Assembly: GCA_946480055.1 (NCBI GenBank)
Contig: CAMLID010000016.1
Coordinates: forward strand, 1 to 61,002
DNA length: 61,002 nt
DNA from: an uncultured Lysobacter sp.
GTDB lineage: Bacteria; Pseudomonadota; Gammaproteobacteria; Xanthomonadales; Xanthomonadaceae
Direction: 5' to 3'
A model generated the notes under the pieces. The model searched no databases, was not told where the DNA came from, and was given only the letters and a program-made list of their open reading frames with translations. The position numbers were made by a program, and so were the translations under genes. Positions 1-8,205 of the stretch are shown here, one piece after another (positions within the stretch are counted from its first letter, which is position 1; every line of letters starts with the position of its first letter).

Positions 1-2
1 TC

Positions 3-458
3 GGCCGCGCCCAGGCCGAAGGCACCAAGCTGTTCGAAGGCCTGGTCAAGGAAGGCCTGAGTCTGGAGCAGACCGCGCGCAAGTTCACCGGTGGCCAGGC
101 CGACGCCCTGCGCGACGTGGTCGAGTCCAAGGTCGGTCACGCCCGCGAGCGCGCCGCCGACACCTGGGACCGTCTGGAAAAGGTGTTCGAAGAGCGCGTG
201 CAGCGCGCCCTGGTCAAGCTCGGCGTGCCGGGCCGCGACGACCTCGCCGGCCTCAGCCAGCGCGTCGACACCCTGACCGCCGAACTGCGCCGCCAGGGCG
301 GCAAGCCCGCCGCCAAGCCTGCCTCGGCCAAGCCGGCTCCGGTCAAGAAGGCCAGCGCCGTCAAGAAGGCGCCGGCCAAGAAGCCGGCCGCGAAGAAGGC
401 CGCGACCAAGACCGCCCGCAAGTCGATCGCCAAGCCCAAGCCGCCGGTCGCGCCGTAA
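3..458 (+). CDS. Phasin-family granule-associated protein, C-terminal part (truncated by window edge)
   Basis: The reading frame is open from the first bases of the window, so the start lies outside. The visible 151 residues are an amphipathic helical, charged region (FEGLVKEG, EERVQRALVKLGVP) followed by a Lys/Ala/Pro-rich tail rich in KKA and AAK repeats. This matches the PhaF/PhaI type of polyhydroxyalkanoate granule protein, in which a helical phasin domain coats the granule and a histone-like basic tail contacts DNA. A histone H1-like protein is the alternative. A second phasin-like gene lies near 6 kb on the other strand. Confidence 0.7.
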   Translation, partial: GRAQAEGTKLFEGLVKEGLSLEQTARKFTGGQADALRDVVESKVGHARERAADTWDRLEKVFEERVQRALVKLGVPGRDDLAGLSQRVDTLTAELRRQGGKPAAKPASAKPAPVKKASAVKKAPAKKPAAKKAATKTARKSIAKPKPPVAP

Positions 459-469
459 GTCCGTTATCG

Positions 470-489
470 CCGGGCGGTCCGCCGCCCGG
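470..489. terminator. Perfect GC-rich hairpin after the phasin gene
   Basis: Eight-base arms CCGGGCGG and CCGCCCGG flank a four-base loop 12 bases after the stop codon. No T tract follows, so it may act as an mRNA 3' stabiliser or a weak terminator rather than a classical intrinsic terminator. Confidence 0.45.
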
Positions 490-551
490 TCGCAGCACTC
501 GCAACACACCGGTCAATTCGCGCCGCCGCCCAGGCCGCCGCGCGAGCCGCT

Positions 552-620
552 AAGCCCGCCAGTCCGTCGCTCCGTATGCTCCCCTCCCCTTACGGTTTCG
601 GACTGGCGGGCTTTCTTTGT
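552..620 (+). terminator. Long-stem hairpin with T-rich tail
   Basis: AAGCCCGCCAGTCC at 552-565 pairs perfectly with 600-613, and the right arm runs into CTTTCTTTG. The 34-base loop holds a second short stem (CCGTA/TACGG). It is well placed to end transcription from the phasin gene before the next gene at 769. The rest of 459-768 holds no convincing gene. Confidence 0.5.
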
Positions 621-768
621 CCGCCGGTCGCGGGCGTCCGCGTTTCTGTGGAAACCGGCATCGATCCGCGTCCGCGACCCGCTTACGCACGCATAGCGTG
701 AGCCAAGGCCGCAGCAGGCCGCGCCGAGTGGCGTATATTTTGCGCCTCACATCCGGCCTGAGGCCTGC

Positions 769-1713
769 ATGTCCAATGGTGTTTCGCTGCTGACCGCGCT
801 CCTCGTCGCCCTGGTGGCCGGCGGTGCGATCTCGGCCTATCTGTGGTTGTACCGTCGTCGTCGCGCCGAGACCCTGGCCGGCATCGAAGCCCTGGCGACC
901 ATGCGCTGGCGCGAATTCTCGCGCCTGGTCGTGGAAGCCCTGCAGCCGCGCGGCTTCGAGCTCGAGTCGGTCGAACAGACCCTGGAACGCGGCACCCAGC
1001 CGGAGGAACTGCGCCTGCAGCGCGACGGCCGGCCCTGGCTGCTGGCCTGCAAGCAAGGCCATGCCGACTACCAGGTCAGCTCGGCGGTGGTCGCCGAGTT
1101 CGCCAACGCGGTGCGCTTCGCCGGCGCCAGCGGTGGCGTGCTGGCGACGCCGGGCCGGATCGCAACGGCGGAAGTGCGCGGGATCGAACTGGAACGCTAC
1201 GACGGCCCCGCGCTGTGGGCGCTGGTGCGTCCGCTGCTGCCCGAATCGCTGCGCAACGACCTGACCGCGAGCGCGCGCAAGCAAGTGCAGCGCGAGACCC
1301 TGTTCGGCTGGGCGGCCGCGGTCGTGCTCGGCGCGGCGGTCAGCCTGCTGCTGCCGGATCCGCCGCGCGACATCGAGGCCGCGCAGGTCGCCGCAACCGA
1401 CGCGGCACCGCAGCCCGGCGCGATCGCCGAGCCGGCATTGAGCGCGACCGCGCCGGCCGACCCGAACCGCGAACAGTACGAACGCGCCGAAGTGATGCGC
1501 ATGATCTCGTCGCTACCGAACGTGGAACGCGCGCTGTGGTCGACCTCCTCGACCATGGTGGTGTACCAGTTGCGCGAGGACGACGATGCCGACGTCAAGG
1601 AAATCTGCTCGATCCTGGAGCGCTACCCCTTCCTGCGCTCCTCGCGCCTGCAACTGCAGCCGCCGCCGGGCAGCGGCAAGCGGGTACGCTTCCTGCAGTG
1701 CCGGACTTACTGA
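769..1713 (+). CDS. Membrane-anchored protein with restriction-endonuclease-like (Mrr-type) domain
   Basis: 314 aa. An N-terminal membrane helix (about residues 8-27) precedes RRRR and a domain opening with MRWREFSRLVVEALQPRGF, followed by LLACKQGHADYQVSSAVVAEF. This pattern is typical of membrane-associated Mrr-like nuclease folds in proteobacteria, where the lysine in the CKQ strand fits the PD-(D/E)xK core. A second hydrophobic stretch at about 182-198 (FGWAAAVVLGAAVSLLL) splits off a C-terminal domain ending in FLQCRTY. The biological substrate is unknown. It has no operon partner, because the next gene is on the opposite strand. Confidence 0.6.
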   Translation: MSNGVSLLTALLVALVAGGAISAYLWLYRRRRAETLAGIEALATMRWREFSRLVVEALQPRGFELESVEQTLERGTQPEELRLQRDGRPWLLACKQGHADYQVSSAVVAEFANAVRFAGASGGVLATPGRIATAEVRGIELERYDGPALWALVRPLLPESLRNDLTASARKQVQRETLFGWAAAVVLGAAVSLLLPDPPRDIEAAQVAATDAAPQPGAIAEPALSATAPADPNREQYERAEVMRMISSLPNVERALWSTSSTMVVYQLREDDDADVKEICSILERYPFLRSSRLQLQPPPGSGKRVRFLQCRTY

Positions 1714-1846
1714 GGAACAGCGAGGCAGGCTGCTTCAGGCCCGCGTAGCCGGCGTAGGATGAGGTGAGCGCAGCGAACCGCATCGCATCCGCCGCGTTTC
1801 TGCCCAAGCCCGTGTCTACCCACCGGTTCTAGCCAAGCCCGACAAA

Positions 1847-1873
1847 GAATCGGCCGCGCAAGGCGGCCGATTC
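1847..1873 (-). terminator. Intrinsic terminator of the acyl reductase gene
   Basis: GAATCGGCCGC pairs perfectly with GCGGCCGATTC around a five-base loop. On the minus strand it is followed by TTTGT, 27 bases beyond the stop codon at 1900. Confidence 0.75.
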
Positions 1874-1899
1874 CTTCGTGACGGCATGTCGCTGCGCGC

Positions 1900-3888
1900 T
1901 TACCAGTGCACGCCGCGCATCAGCGCCGCGAACGCGATCTGCTCGTTGCTGGCGTGCTCGTCCTTCAGCCCCTTGCGGTCGCCCTTGGCCGCGGCCGAGT
2001 CCGGGAACAGCTCGAAGGCGGTGCTCATCACCACCTCGTAGGCCTTCGGCGCCAGCGCGTTGACCACCGAGGCGAAGATGCCCAGGCGGGTGGCGATGCG
2101 GCTGGGCTTCTCGATGATGCCCTTGACCACCAGATCGCCGGCTTCGTCGGGCGTCAGGGTCGGCACGCTGTCGTACATCTTGGTCGGCGCGATCATCGGC
2201 GTCTTCACCAGCGGCATGTTGATGGTGGTGAAGCTGATGCCCTTGCCCGACAGCTCGCCCTGAGCGCAGCGGCTGAACGCGTCCAGCGCCGCCTTGCTGG
2301 CCACGTAGGCCGAGAAGCGCGGCGAGCTGGCCAGCACGCCGATCGAGGAGATGTTGATGATGTGGCCCTTACGGCGCTCGGTCATCTTCGGCATGAAGCC
2401 CATGATCAGGCGCAGGCTGCCGAAATAGTTGAGCTGCATGGTGCGTTCGAAATCGTGGAAACGGTCGTAGCTGAGCTCGATCGAACGGCGGATCGAACGG
2501 CCGGCGTTGTTGACCAGGATGTCGACGTGGCCGTGCTCGGCCAGGATCTGCTTGATCAGGCGGTCGCAGTCGGCCATGTCGGCCAGGTCGGCGGTGTAGG
2601 CGAAGACCTTGCCGCCGGTCGCCTTCATCGCGTCGCGGGCCTTGAACAGTTCTTCCTCGCCGCGCGCGACGATGACCGTGATCGCGCCGGCCGCGGCCAC
2701 CTTCTCCGCAGTCGCCAGGCCGATGCCCGAGGAACCGCCGGTGATCACCACGACCTTGTTGCGGACCTTGCCCTTGAGGGTGCGGTCGATGAACAGATCG
2801 GGATCCAGGTGGCGCTCCCAGTAGTCCCACAGGCGCCAGGCGTAGCCGTCCAGCGCCGGCACCTTGATCCCGCTGCCGCGCAGCGCACGCTCGGTCTCGC
2901 GGTTGTCGAAGCGGGTCGGATAGGTGATGAACTTCATCACCTCCTTGGGAATCTTGAAATCGCGCAGCAGCATGCCGATGAAGCGCTTGACCGGCGGCAG
3001 GTTGCCGACCGCGCCGCGGATGCCCGAGGGCACGAAGGCGAACATGCGCGCGTCGATGCGCATGGTCATCTCCGGCGCATGGCCGGCGCGGGCGAAGGTG
3101 TTGAGCACCTCGCCGACGCGCTGCGGTTCCGGGTCGGTCAGGTGGAAGCAATGGCCGTCGAGCTTGGGCTTGTGCGCGATGTGGTCCATCGCGTCGACCA
3201 CGTAGTCGACCGGGATGATGTTGATGCGCCCGCCCTCGATGCCCAGGGTCGGCATCCACGGCGGCAGCATCTCGCGCAGCTTCTTGAGGAAGGTGAAGAA
3301 GTAGTACGGACCGTCGATCTTGTCCATCTCACCGGTCTGCGAATGACCGACCACCATGCCCGGACGGTAGATGCGCCATTTGATCCGCTTCTCGGCCCGG
3401 ACCAGGCCCTCGGAATCGTGCTTGGTGCGCAGGTAGGGATCGTCCAGGCCCTCGGCCTCGTCGAACATGTCCTCGCGGAACACGCCCTGGTACATGCCGG
3501 CGGCGGCGATCGAACTGGTGTGGTGGAAACAGCCGGCGCCGATCGCCGCGGCCAGGTCCAGCGCGTGCTGGGTGCCGTCGATGTTGGCCTCGCGCTGCGC
3601 CTGGGCGCTCGCGGTGAGGTCGTAGATCGCCGCCAGATGGAAGAAATGCTTGATCTTGCCGTTGAGCGCGCGCAGTTGGGCGGCGCTGAGTCCGCACTTG
3701 GCCGCGGTCATGTCGCCGTTGACCACGATCACCCGCTTCAGGTCCCAGCCCATCTTCTTGGCCGTGGCGTCGAACTTCTTCTGCGAATCCTTACGCACCA
3801 GCACATGGATCGTGCCCTTGCGCTTGAGCAGGTTGCTGACCAGGAATCGGCCGATGAACCCGGTAGCGCCGGTAACGAAATAACTCAT
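1900..3888 (-). CDS. Two-domain SDR protein, probable fatty acyl-CoA reductase
   Basis: 662 aa from an ATG preceded by AGGAGAGG; a longer in-frame start lacks a binding site. The N-terminal half is an extended SDR with TGATGFIG near residue 6 and a YxxxK pair (YLRTK). The C-terminal half is a classical SDR with TGGSSGIG, NNAG and YVASK. Two Rossmann domains in one chain of about 660 aa fit the fatty acyl-CoA reductases of Marinobacter and Mycobacterium (AcrA1 type), which reduce acyl-CoA with NADPH toward fatty aldehyde or alcohol. It is divergent from an acyl-CoA-binding protein and a TetR regulator, which supports an acyl-CoA substrate. The exact product is inference. Confidence 0.75.
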   Translation of the reverse strand: MSYFVTGATGFIGRFLVSNLLKRKGTIHVLVRKDSQKKFDATAKKMGWDLKRVIVVNGDMTAAKCGLSAAQLRALNGKIKHFFHLAAIYDLTASAQAQREANIDGTQHALDLAAAIGAGCFHHTSSIAAAGMYQGVFREDMFDEAEGLDDPYLRTKHDSEGLVRAEKRIKWRIYRPGMVVGHSQTGEMDKIDGPYYFFTFLKKLREMLPPWMPTLGIEGGRINIIPVDYVVDAMDHIAHKPKLDGHCFHLTDPEPQRVGEVLNTFARAGHAPEMTMRIDARMFAFVPSGIRGAVGNLPPVKRFIGMLLRDFKIPKEVMKFITYPTRFDNRETERALRGSGIKVPALDGYAWRLWDYWERHLDPDLFIDRTLKGKVRNKVVVITGGSSGIGLATAEKVAAAGAITVIVARGEEELFKARDAMKATGGKVFAYTADLADMADCDRLIKQILAEHGHVDILVNNAGRSIRRSIELSYDRFHDFERTMQLNYFGSLRLIMGFMPKMTERRKGHIINISSIGVLASSPRFSAYVASKAALDAFSRCAQGELSGKGISFTTINMPLVKTPMIAPTKMYDSVPTLTPDEAGDLVVKGIIEKPSRIATRLGIFASVVNALAPKAYEVVMSTAFELFPDSAAAKGDRKGLKDEHASNEQIAFAALMRGVHW

Positions 3889-4040
3889 GCCCCTCTCCTT
3901 GACCCCAAGTCGGCCGCACGGCGGCGGTATGCGCCTACGTTGCCAGAGCCCGGGCCGGCGAACAATTCCCTTCCGTATTGACCACCCCGGCGGTGCGTGC
4001 GGTAATGCCCCATCACCTTGGTCGCCGGGAGGGGCATACC

Positions 4041-4298
4041 ATGTCCGATCTGAAGTCGAGTTTCGAGCAAGCCGCAAAGGATGTGCAGGCGCTGTCCGAG
4101 CGCCCCGATAACGACACCCTGCTGCGCCTGTACGCGCTGTACAAACAGGGCGCCGAGGGCGACGTCGCCGGCCCCAAGCCGGGGTTCTTCGACTTCGTCG
4201 GCACCGCCAAGTACGAGGCCTGGGCCAAGCTCAAGGGCACCGGCCAGGACGAGGCGATGAAGAAGTACGTCGACCTCGTGAAGAAGCTGCGCGACTGA
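4041..4298 (+). CDS. Acyl-CoA-binding protein (ACBP)
   Basis: 85 aa with the ACBP hallmarks: SFEQAAKDV, LLRLYALYKQ, GPKPGFFDF, KYEAWAKLKG and a final KKYVDLVKKL helix. The length is that of a single ACBP domain. Such proteins bind long-chain acyl-CoA esters in the cytosol. GGGAGGGG precedes the ATG. It is transcribed away from the acyl reductase, with a 152-base shared upstream region, and toward a TetR regulator 54 bases downstream. The three genes look like one acyl-CoA handling module. Confidence 0.88.
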   Translation: MSDLKSSFEQAAKDVQALSERPDNDTLLRLYALYKQGAEGDVAGPKPGFFDFVGTAKYEAWAKLKGTGQDEAMKKYVDLVKKLRD

Positions 4299-4352
4299 TG
4301 CCGCGCGGGGCGCGCCGACCGACGGCGCTACGTTGCAGGGCGGGCTGATCCC

Positions 4353-4979
4353 GTGGCCAAACAGACCCGCCAGCGCATCCTCGACGCGGCGTTGACCATG
4401 TTCAACGCCCAGGGCGAGCCCAACGTCACCACCAACCATATCGCCGACGAGCTGGAAATCAGCCCGGGCAATCTGTACTACCACTTCCGCAACAAGGACG
4501 ACATCATCGAGCAGCTGTTCGCGCGCTACGAAGAGCGCATGGACGGCGCGCTCGCCGCGCCGCAGGGGCGCCTGCCCGGACTCGAGGACATCTGGCTGCA
4601 ACTGCACCTGGTGTTCGAGTGCATCTGGGACTATCGCTTCCTGTACCGCGACCTGGTCGAGATCCTCAGCCGCAACCGCCGCCTGCGGCTGCGCTTCGCC
4701 CGCATCCTCAAGCGCGCCGACGAACAGGCGCATACGGTCATGCGCGGCCTGTCCCAGGCCGGGGTGATGCGCGCCTCCGGCGACGAACTGGCCGCGACCG
4801 CGACCAACGTGCTGGTGATCGCCACCTTCTGGCTCAACTACGCCTCCGCGCGCGGCGACAAGGACGAACACGCCGCGATCCGCGACGGCATCGTCCAGGT
4901 GATGATGCTGATGGCGCCGTTCCTGCGCGACGCCGAGCGCCTGCACCTCAACACCTTGACCCGCGCCTACCTGGACTAA
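4353..4979 (+). CDS. TetR-family transcriptional regulator
   Basis: 208 aa from a GTG start. The N-terminal helix-turn-helix (TRQRILDAALTMFNAQG, VTTNHIADELEISPGNLYYHFRNKDDI) is canonical TetR. The C-terminal ligand domain begins with LFARYEERMD and resembles TetR proteins next to lipid-metabolism genes. It probably senses an acyl ligand and controls the adjacent ACBP/acyl reductase divergon, but no operator palindrome was found by eye in 3889-4040. Confidence 0.85.
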   Translation: MAKQTRQRILDAALTMFNAQGEPNVTTNHIADELEISPGNLYYHFRNKDDIIEQLFARYEERMDGALAAPQGRLPGLEDIWLQLHLVFECIWDYRFLYRDLVEILSRNRRLRLRFARILKRADEQAHTVMRGLSQAGVMRASGDELAATATNVLVIATFWLNYASARGDKDEHAAIRDGIVQVMMLMAPFLRDAERLHLNTLTRAYLD

Positions 4980-5000
4980 GTCGCCCTCGCCGCTCGCCTT

Positions 5001-5028
5001 TGGGTAGGAGCGGCGTAAGCCGCGACCG
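5001..5028 (+). repeat. REP-type intergenic repeat, copy a
   Basis: Contains GTAGGAGCGGCGTAAGCCGC followed by GACC. The inner GCGGC(G/T)TAAGCCGC is an imperfect palindrome. It pairs with the inverted copy at 5116. The stretch 4980-5412 contains three to four such elements and no convincing gene. Confidence 0.75.
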
Positions 5029-5115
5029 AGCCCTGGCGGCCACGACGAAACCCCGGCTGCGCGGATCGGTTCCGATGTCCGACGAACCGGCTCGCGCAGG
5101 CGACCGCGCCGGCGC

Positions 5116-5143
5116 GGTCGCGGCTTACGCCGCTCCTACCCCA
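5116..5143 (-). repeat. REP-type intergenic repeat, copy b (inverted)
   Basis: Inverse orientation of copy a (GGTCGCGGCTTACGCCGCTC, then CTACCCCA). Copies a and b can form a REPIN-like hairpin about 143 bases long. A degenerate core follows near 5170. Confidence 0.7.
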
Positions 5144-5235
5144 AAGCGAAAGCGCACGCTGCCCCGACTGTGGGCAAGACGTAAGCCGCGATCGCCTCGT
5201 ACCCAGGCGATGTCCTGCCCTCAACCGGATCATCC

Positions 5236-5263
5236 GGTCGCGGCTTGCGCCGCTCCTACCCCA
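5236..5263 (-). repeat. REP-type intergenic repeat, copy c
   Basis: Same 28-base element as copy b with TTGCGC in the centre, lying 150 bases before the small secreted protein gene. Confidence 0.7.
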
Positions 5264-5412
5264 AGGCGAGAAGCGTTCAGCGCCGGCCCGCCCCACGACT
5301 TGCGGTAGCGCAGCAACGCAAACCGCGCCGCAGCGCGCGAATTCACATCGTGTCCGGGTCTAGGGTTCTCAGCGCGGGGAAGTCCCCGCCCACCCCAAGG
5401 AGAGGAGTGCCC

Positions 5413-5610
5413 ATGAACGTATTCCGCCGCAAGACCGTCCTGCTCGCCGCCGCTGTCCTGATGCTGAGCTCCAGCGCCGCCTGGGCGGTGTGCCGTCCGA
5501 ACAACTGCGCTGGGCAGTACGGCCAGTGCCTGTCCAACGGCGGCGACGAAACCGCCTGCGAACTGGCCTACTACCGTTGCCTGCGCAACCACGGCTGCCA
5601 GATCCCCTGA
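5413..5610 (+). CDS. Small cysteine-rich secreted protein
   Basis: 65 aa. A Sec signal peptide (MNVFRRKTVLLAAAVLMLSS, then an AWA cleavage site) leaves a mature peptide of about 40 residues carrying six cysteines (CRPNNC, GQC, TAC, YRC, HGC), enough for three disulfides. The start is set by AAGGAGAGG just upstream. The function is unknown. The periplasm or outside of the cell is the expected site. Confidence 0.75.
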   Translation: MNVFRRKTVLLAAAVLMLSSSAAWAVCRPNNCAGQYGQCLSNGGDETACELAYYRCLRNHGCQIP

Positions 5611-5661
5611 TCGCAGGCGTGAGGCTCCGCGGTCCGGCTCGCCCCGTACCGGGCCGCAAAT

Positions 5662-5689
5662 AACAAGGGCGCCATTCGGCGCCCTTGTT
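5662..5689. terminator. Bidirectional intrinsic terminator
   Basis: AACAAGGGCGCC pairs perfectly with GGCGCCCTTGTT around ATTC. T-rich or A-rich flanks on both sides let it serve the convergent genes ending at 5610 (+) and 5711 (-). Confidence 0.85.
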
Positions 5690-5710
5690 TCATTCCCGAT
5701 CGGGTCGCGC

Positions 5711-6124
5711 TCAGGCCTTGCGGGCCGCGCGCTTGACCGGCTTGCGCACCGCGCGCCGCGCCGGAGCCGGCTTCTTCGCCGCCTTGGCGGTCTTGCGCGC
5801 CTTGCGCACCGGGCGCTGGCTCTTGGGCTTCAGGCCCAGCTTGTCCAGCACCGGCGCCAGACGGGTCTCGACCTCGGCGCTGAACTTCACCACCCGCGGC
5901 TCGACCTGCCCGCGTACGTTGTCCAGCTGCGCGCGCACGTTGCCGCGCGTTTCGCGTACGAACTTCTGCGCCCGGCGCTGCAGCGCATCGGCGCGCTCGA
6001 CCGCGCGGCCGGCCGCATCCAGGCTGCCGCGACGTGCGATCGCGACCAGGCCGAGCCCGGCCAGCCACAGGTGGCGCAGCGTGGTCTCCTTCGCCGCGCG
6101 GGTTTTGCGTTTGACGGTTGCCAT
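5711..6124 (-). CDS. Phasin-like protein with basic tail
   Basis: 137 aa from the ATG with GGAGCAG upstream; a 21-residue longer start is less likely. Residues 15-35 are hydrophobic (LWLAGLGLVAIARRG), then a charged amphipathic helix (ERADALQRRAQKFVRETRG) and a Lys/Arg/Ala/Pro-rich C-terminus. This is the arrangement of PhaI/PhaF-type granule proteins and resembles the gene at the left window edge. The basic tail suggests nucleoid contact. It is divergent from the TPR gene. Confidence 0.65.
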   Translation of the reverse strand: MATVKRKTRAAKETTLRHLWLAGLGLVAIARRGSLDAAGRAVERADALQRRAQKFVRETRGNVRAQLDNVRGQVEPRVVKFSAEVETRLAPVLDKLGLKPKSQRPVRKARKTAKAAKKPAPARRAVRKPVKRAARKA

Positions 6125-6276
6125 CTGACTGCTCCGCTGACCGGCCGGAGGGCCGGTTTCTCGAGCGCCACTGTGGCCAAGGCCCATGGAGCAATCACAC
6201 TAGCCCGCGCCGGCCCTTGCCAGAACACCGCCCGCGGCGGGATGCTGCGCTCCCGACCTGTCGACAAGGACCGCAG

Positions 6277-7131
6277 ATGGCCGCGAAATCCGCCTGGGCT
6301 GCTTTTCCGCACGATGCCAAGGGCTACGCCTACGCCGGCGACGCCCTCAAGAAAGCCTGGCCCAAGCTGCACGCCGGCGACACCGAACCTTATCCGGACG
6401 CTAAGCGCGCCGCCGCGCTGATCGCGCAAGCGGGCAAAGCCGCGCCCAAGGGCCTGGACGCCGACGCGCTCGCCGCTGCTCTGCAGGACGCCTGGCGCGC
6501 CTTCCATCGCGGCGACTTCAAGGCCGCCTTCGACGCCGGCGAAGCGCTGGGCCCGGCCGGCGCCTCGGTCGCGGTCAAGGCGCTGGGCATCCACGCCACC
6601 TACCTGGTCGACGACGACGACGAGAAGCTCAAGCGCTACGAGCACGCCGCCAAACTCGCCGAGGCAGCGGTCAAGGCCCTGCCCGACGACGCCAACAGCC
6701 ATTACCGCCACGCGTTCGCTCTGGGCCGCTACAGCCAGGGCCTGAGCATCGCCAAGGCGCTCAAGGCCGGCATCGCCGGCAAGGTCCGCGCCGCGCTCGA
6801 CGCCACCCTCGAACTCGCGCCCAAGCACGCCGAAGCCCACACCGCGATGGCGCTGTACCACGCCGAGATCATCGGCAAGGTCGGCGCGATGATCGGCGGC
6901 CTGACCTACGGCGCCAAGGCCGCCGAGGCCGACAAGCACATCAAGACCGCGCTCAAGCTGACCCCGGACTCGCCTATCGCCTATATCGAACACGGCAACG
7001 TGCTGATGCTGCTGCACGGCGACAAGCAGGAGGATGCGGCCGCCGCGGCCTACGAGAAGGCCGCGAAACTCAAGCCGATCGACGCCATGGAGGCGCTGGA
7101 CGGGGCCTACGCGCGCGCTCAGTTGGAATGA
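6277..7131 (+). CDS. Tetratricopeptide-repeat protein
   Basis: 284 aa starting at MAAKSAWAAFP after AAGGA. The chain is helical throughout and shows TPR-like units in the second half (AALDATLELAPKHAEAHTAM, HIKTALKLTPDSPIAYIEHG, AAYEKAAKLKPIDAMEAL). No signal peptide or catalytic motif is visible, so a cytosolic scaffold role is likely. It ends 72 bases before tRNA-Val. Confidence 0.65.
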   Translation: MAAKSAWAAFPHDAKGYAYAGDALKKAWPKLHAGDTEPYPDAKRAAALIAQAGKAAPKGLDADALAAALQDAWRAFHRGDFKAAFDAGEALGPAGASVAVKALGIHATYLVDDDDEKLKRYEHAAKLAEAAVKALPDDANSHYRHAFALGRYSQGLSIAKALKAGIAGKVRAALDATLELAPKHAEAHTAMALYHAEIIGKVGAMIGGLTYGAKAAEADKHIKTALKLTPDSPIAYIEHGNVLMLLHGDKQEDAAAAAYEKAAKLKPIDAMEALDGAYARAQLE

Positions 7132-7203
7132 ACCGAAGGGCGCGGCGACGGCCAGGCTTGCCTAGTCCGCGCCCGCCCCCTACAATCTGCGGCCCAAGTA
7201 TTT

Positions 7204-7278
7204 GGGCGGTTAGCTCAGCGGTAGAGCACTGCTTTCACACGGCAGGGGTCACAAGTTCGAAACTTGTACCGCCCACCA
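7204..7278 (+). tRNA. tRNA-Val (anticodon CAC)
   Basis: 75-nt cloverleaf. Acceptor arm GGGCGGT pairs with ACCGCCC, the D-arm holds TTAGCTCAGCGGTAGAGC, the anticodon loop TTCACAC gives CAC, and the T-arm loop is TTCGAAA. CCA is encoded. It reads GUG codons. Confidence 0.96.
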
Positions 7279-7386
7279 GATACGGACCAAGGCCGGCGCA
7301 AGCCGGCCTTCGTCTTTTCCGGGTCCCGGGTTTCAGGCGCAGGTTTCAGAGCCCCGACTCGGAGGCCTGGGGTTTCGGAGCCCTGT

Positions 7387-7431
7387 GGTTCAAAGTCCTG
7401 CGGTTCAAAGTCCCGGGGTCCAAAGTCCCGA
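7387..7431 (+). repeat. Three 15-bp tandem repeats resembling tRNA T-arms
   Basis: GGTTCAAAGTCCTGC, GGTTCAAAGTCCCGG and GGTCCAAAGTCCCGA follow each other exactly, with a decayed fourth unit (GGTTCGAGC). The unit resembles a T-loop (GGTTCAA..TCC). The array lies 108 bases downstream of tRNA-Val in a 269-base gap that has no other convincing feature. Confidence 0.7.
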
Positions 7432-7547
7432 GGTTCGAGCTTAAGTATTTGGAGCTCCGGCTTTCGAAGCTTCGATGCTCCGAACCCGGCCATGACCAAC
7501 CTGTGCGGCCCGTCCAGGCCGGCGCCGACAGCCTGCAGGAACGCGCG

Positions 7548-7898
7548 ATGAGCGACACCCGCCTCTACCACAACCCACGCTGCTCGAAGTCGCGCGCCGC
7601 GCTGGAGCTGCTGCAAGCAAGCGGCATCGAACCGCGGATCGTGGCCTATCTCGACAGCGCGCCCGACGTCGATGAGCTGCGCGATCTGCTGCGCCTGCTC
7701 GACCTGCCCGCGCGCGCGCTGCTGCGCAGCGGCGAGGACGCCTACGCCGCGCTCGGTCTCGACGATCCCGCCCTCGACGACGACGCCCTGATCGCGGCGA
7801 TGGCCGCGCACCCGCAGCTGATCGAGCGTCCGGTGTTCGTGCACAACGGCCGTGCGCTGATCGGGCGCCCGCCGGAGCGGGTGCTGGAACTGCTCTAG
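7548..7898 (+). CDS. arsC: ArsC-family (glutaredoxin-fold) reductase
   Basis: 116 aa. The active-site stretch HNPRCSKSR is near the N-terminus (Cys12), and a typical ERPVFVHNGRALIGRPPE strand-loop lies near the end, matching glutaredoxin-dependent arsenate reductases and the YffB/YfgD branch. It would reduce arsenate to arsenite in the cytosol or act as a related thiol enzyme. No ars regulator or efflux gene is nearby, so an arsenic role is not supported by context. AGGA precedes the ATG. Confidence 0.85.
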   Translation: MSDTRLYHNPRCSKSRAALELLQASGIEPRIVAYLDSAPDVDELRDLLRLLDLPARALLRSGEDAYAALGLDDPALDDDALIAAMAAHPQLIERPVFVHNGRALIGRPPERVLELL

Positions 7899-7901
7899 CT
7901 T

Positions 7902-8003
7902 TGGGGTAGGAGCGGCGCAAGCCGCGACCGCGAATTCCACCTGCTGCGCTGGTTTCGCTGCCGTTCGCACTTCAGGGTCGCGGCTTGCGCCGCTCCTACT
8001 CCA
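7902..8003. repeat. REPIN 1: two inverted REP copies
   Basis: A forward REP (7902-7929) and an inverted REP (7976-8003) flank a 46-base spacer. The whole unit is 102 bases long and has a near-identical partner at 8089. Confidence 0.8.
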
Positions 8004-8088
8004 CGGCAACCGCTGCGGTCGCGGCGATTCGCTGGTTCGCAATCGGCCACCTTGTCCGGCACCACACTGCTCCAACGCCGCCAGGCTC

Positions 8089-8190
8089 TGGGGTGGGAGC
8101 GGCGTAAGCCGCGACCGGGAATTCCGCCTACTGCGCTGGTTTCGCTGCCGTTCGCACTTCAGGGTCGCGGCTTGCGCCGCTCCTACCCCA
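8089..8190. repeat. REPIN 2: near-identical copy of REPIN 1
   Basis: Forward REP 8089-8116 and inverted REP 8163-8190 have the same 102-base length and almost the same spacer as REPIN 1 (shared CTGGTTTCGCTGCCGTTCGC). It differs at only a few positions. The two units fill most of the gap 7899-8205. Confidence 0.8.
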
Positions 8191-8205
8191 AGGCAACGAC
8201 CACGC

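Noticed and set aside
1906..3981. 691-aa plus-strand frame opposite the acyl reductase
   Set aside because: It mirrors a clearly coding SDR gene, has His/Arg/Val-rich composition typical of antisense frames, and shows no domain.
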